5,128 nt of DNA, taken from assembly GCA_030622395.1 (NCBI GenBank), contig JAUXGF010000249.1, positions 1 to 5,128 on the forward strand, given 5' to 3'. Source of the DNA: Calditrichaceae bacterium. GTDB taxonomy: Bacteria > Calditrichota > Calditrichia > Calditrichales > Calditrichaceae. The notes under the pieces are model-generated. The model saw nothing but the letters and a program-made list of their open reading frames with translations. It searched no databases and had not been told where the DNA came from. This document shows, in pieces, positions 4,918 through 5,128 of the stretch (its first letter is position 1; each line of letters begins with the position of its first letter). The translations under genes and the position numbers were made by a program.

Positions 4918-5128
4918 TCAACAACTGTCATTCCAAGAGTTCCGATTTACAACTGTTGCAGAGTCCTTAAAAAGCCTCAAAGGGCTTAGAGATTGATTGT
5001 TTAGCTTAATTTGTAACCTAAACAATTTTAAGGGTTGTAAGATTTCTCACTCGATTAATCGGGATTAGAAATGATGTATATTCTGAGATAATCAAAATCT
5101 ACCCACACATTTCGATAAAGAACCAATA
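4918..5128. repeat. Non-coding right end with hairpins and dispersed-repeat copy
   Basis: No gene is visible on either strand. Structures seen are AAGCC/GGCTT (4972-4976 with 4983-4987), a 9-bp perfect stem ATTGTTTAG/CTAAACAAT (4996-5004 with 5018-5026) followed by TTTAAGG, and the perfect palindrome CGATTAATCG (5052-5061). Positions 5054-5073 carry, in reverse complement, an arm of the same repeat family as 2745-2808 and share the 12-mer found at 1088-1099. A GTCATTCC-type word at 4927-4934 lies close to where the truncated LuxR-type frame begins. Confidence 0.5.

Overview
The window is AT-rich, low-density accessory DNA. It holds three intact-looking protein genes, all predicted to be exported, together with one metal-cofactor riboswitch, a 3' gene fragment at the left edge, two decayed genes and several short intergenic repeats. 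The exported lipoproteins, an outer-membrane barrel remnant and a 'CDDS' type lipoprotein N-terminus suggest a Gram-negative bacterium of the Bacteroidota/Ignavibacteriota/Calditrichota neighbourhood (FCB group). The three intact genes all have strong GGAG-type Shine-Dalgarno sites. This argues against the core Bacteroidota classes, which use such sites weakly, and fits Ignavibacteria-like or candidate-phylum relatives better. That placement is inference.

Left part (1-908): the end of an unknown plus-strand gene converges on a minus-strand lipoprotein gene (225-908). The two share a bidirectional terminator at 177-218.

Centre (909-2677): a long divergent intergenic region leads into a well-formed aptamer at 1316-1408. 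It matches the molybdenum-cofactor (Moco) RNA motif in its 3' conserved segment but seems to lack one arm, as in the variants proposed to sense tungsten cofactor. Its closing stem contains the Shine-Dalgarno site of a 70-codon ORF (1416-1628). The stop of that ORF overlaps, as GTGA, the GTG start of a 350-aa secreted protein (1625-2677). The larger protein looks like a tandem of SUOX-fold (oxidoreductase molybdopterin-binding type) domains, so RNA and gene point to the same cofactor. A GC-rich palindromic element is embedded in the small ORF.

Right-centre (2678-4452): an imperfect inverted-repeat element is followed by a minus-strand outer-membrane barrel pseudogene with a frameshifted signal peptide, a large internal deletion and a surviving C-terminal barrel end. 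Then comes a strong terminator and a 381-aa minus-strand lipoprotein gene of unknown function.

Right end (4453-5128): a short palindrome and a four-copy GCTGAYN heptamer array precede a LuxR/NarL-type DNA-binding domain that has lost its receiver domain. The last 210 bases hold hairpins and another copy of the inverted-repeat family, and no gene that I can see.

The most notable item is the riboswitch, coupled leader ORF and duplicated SUOX-fold protein.
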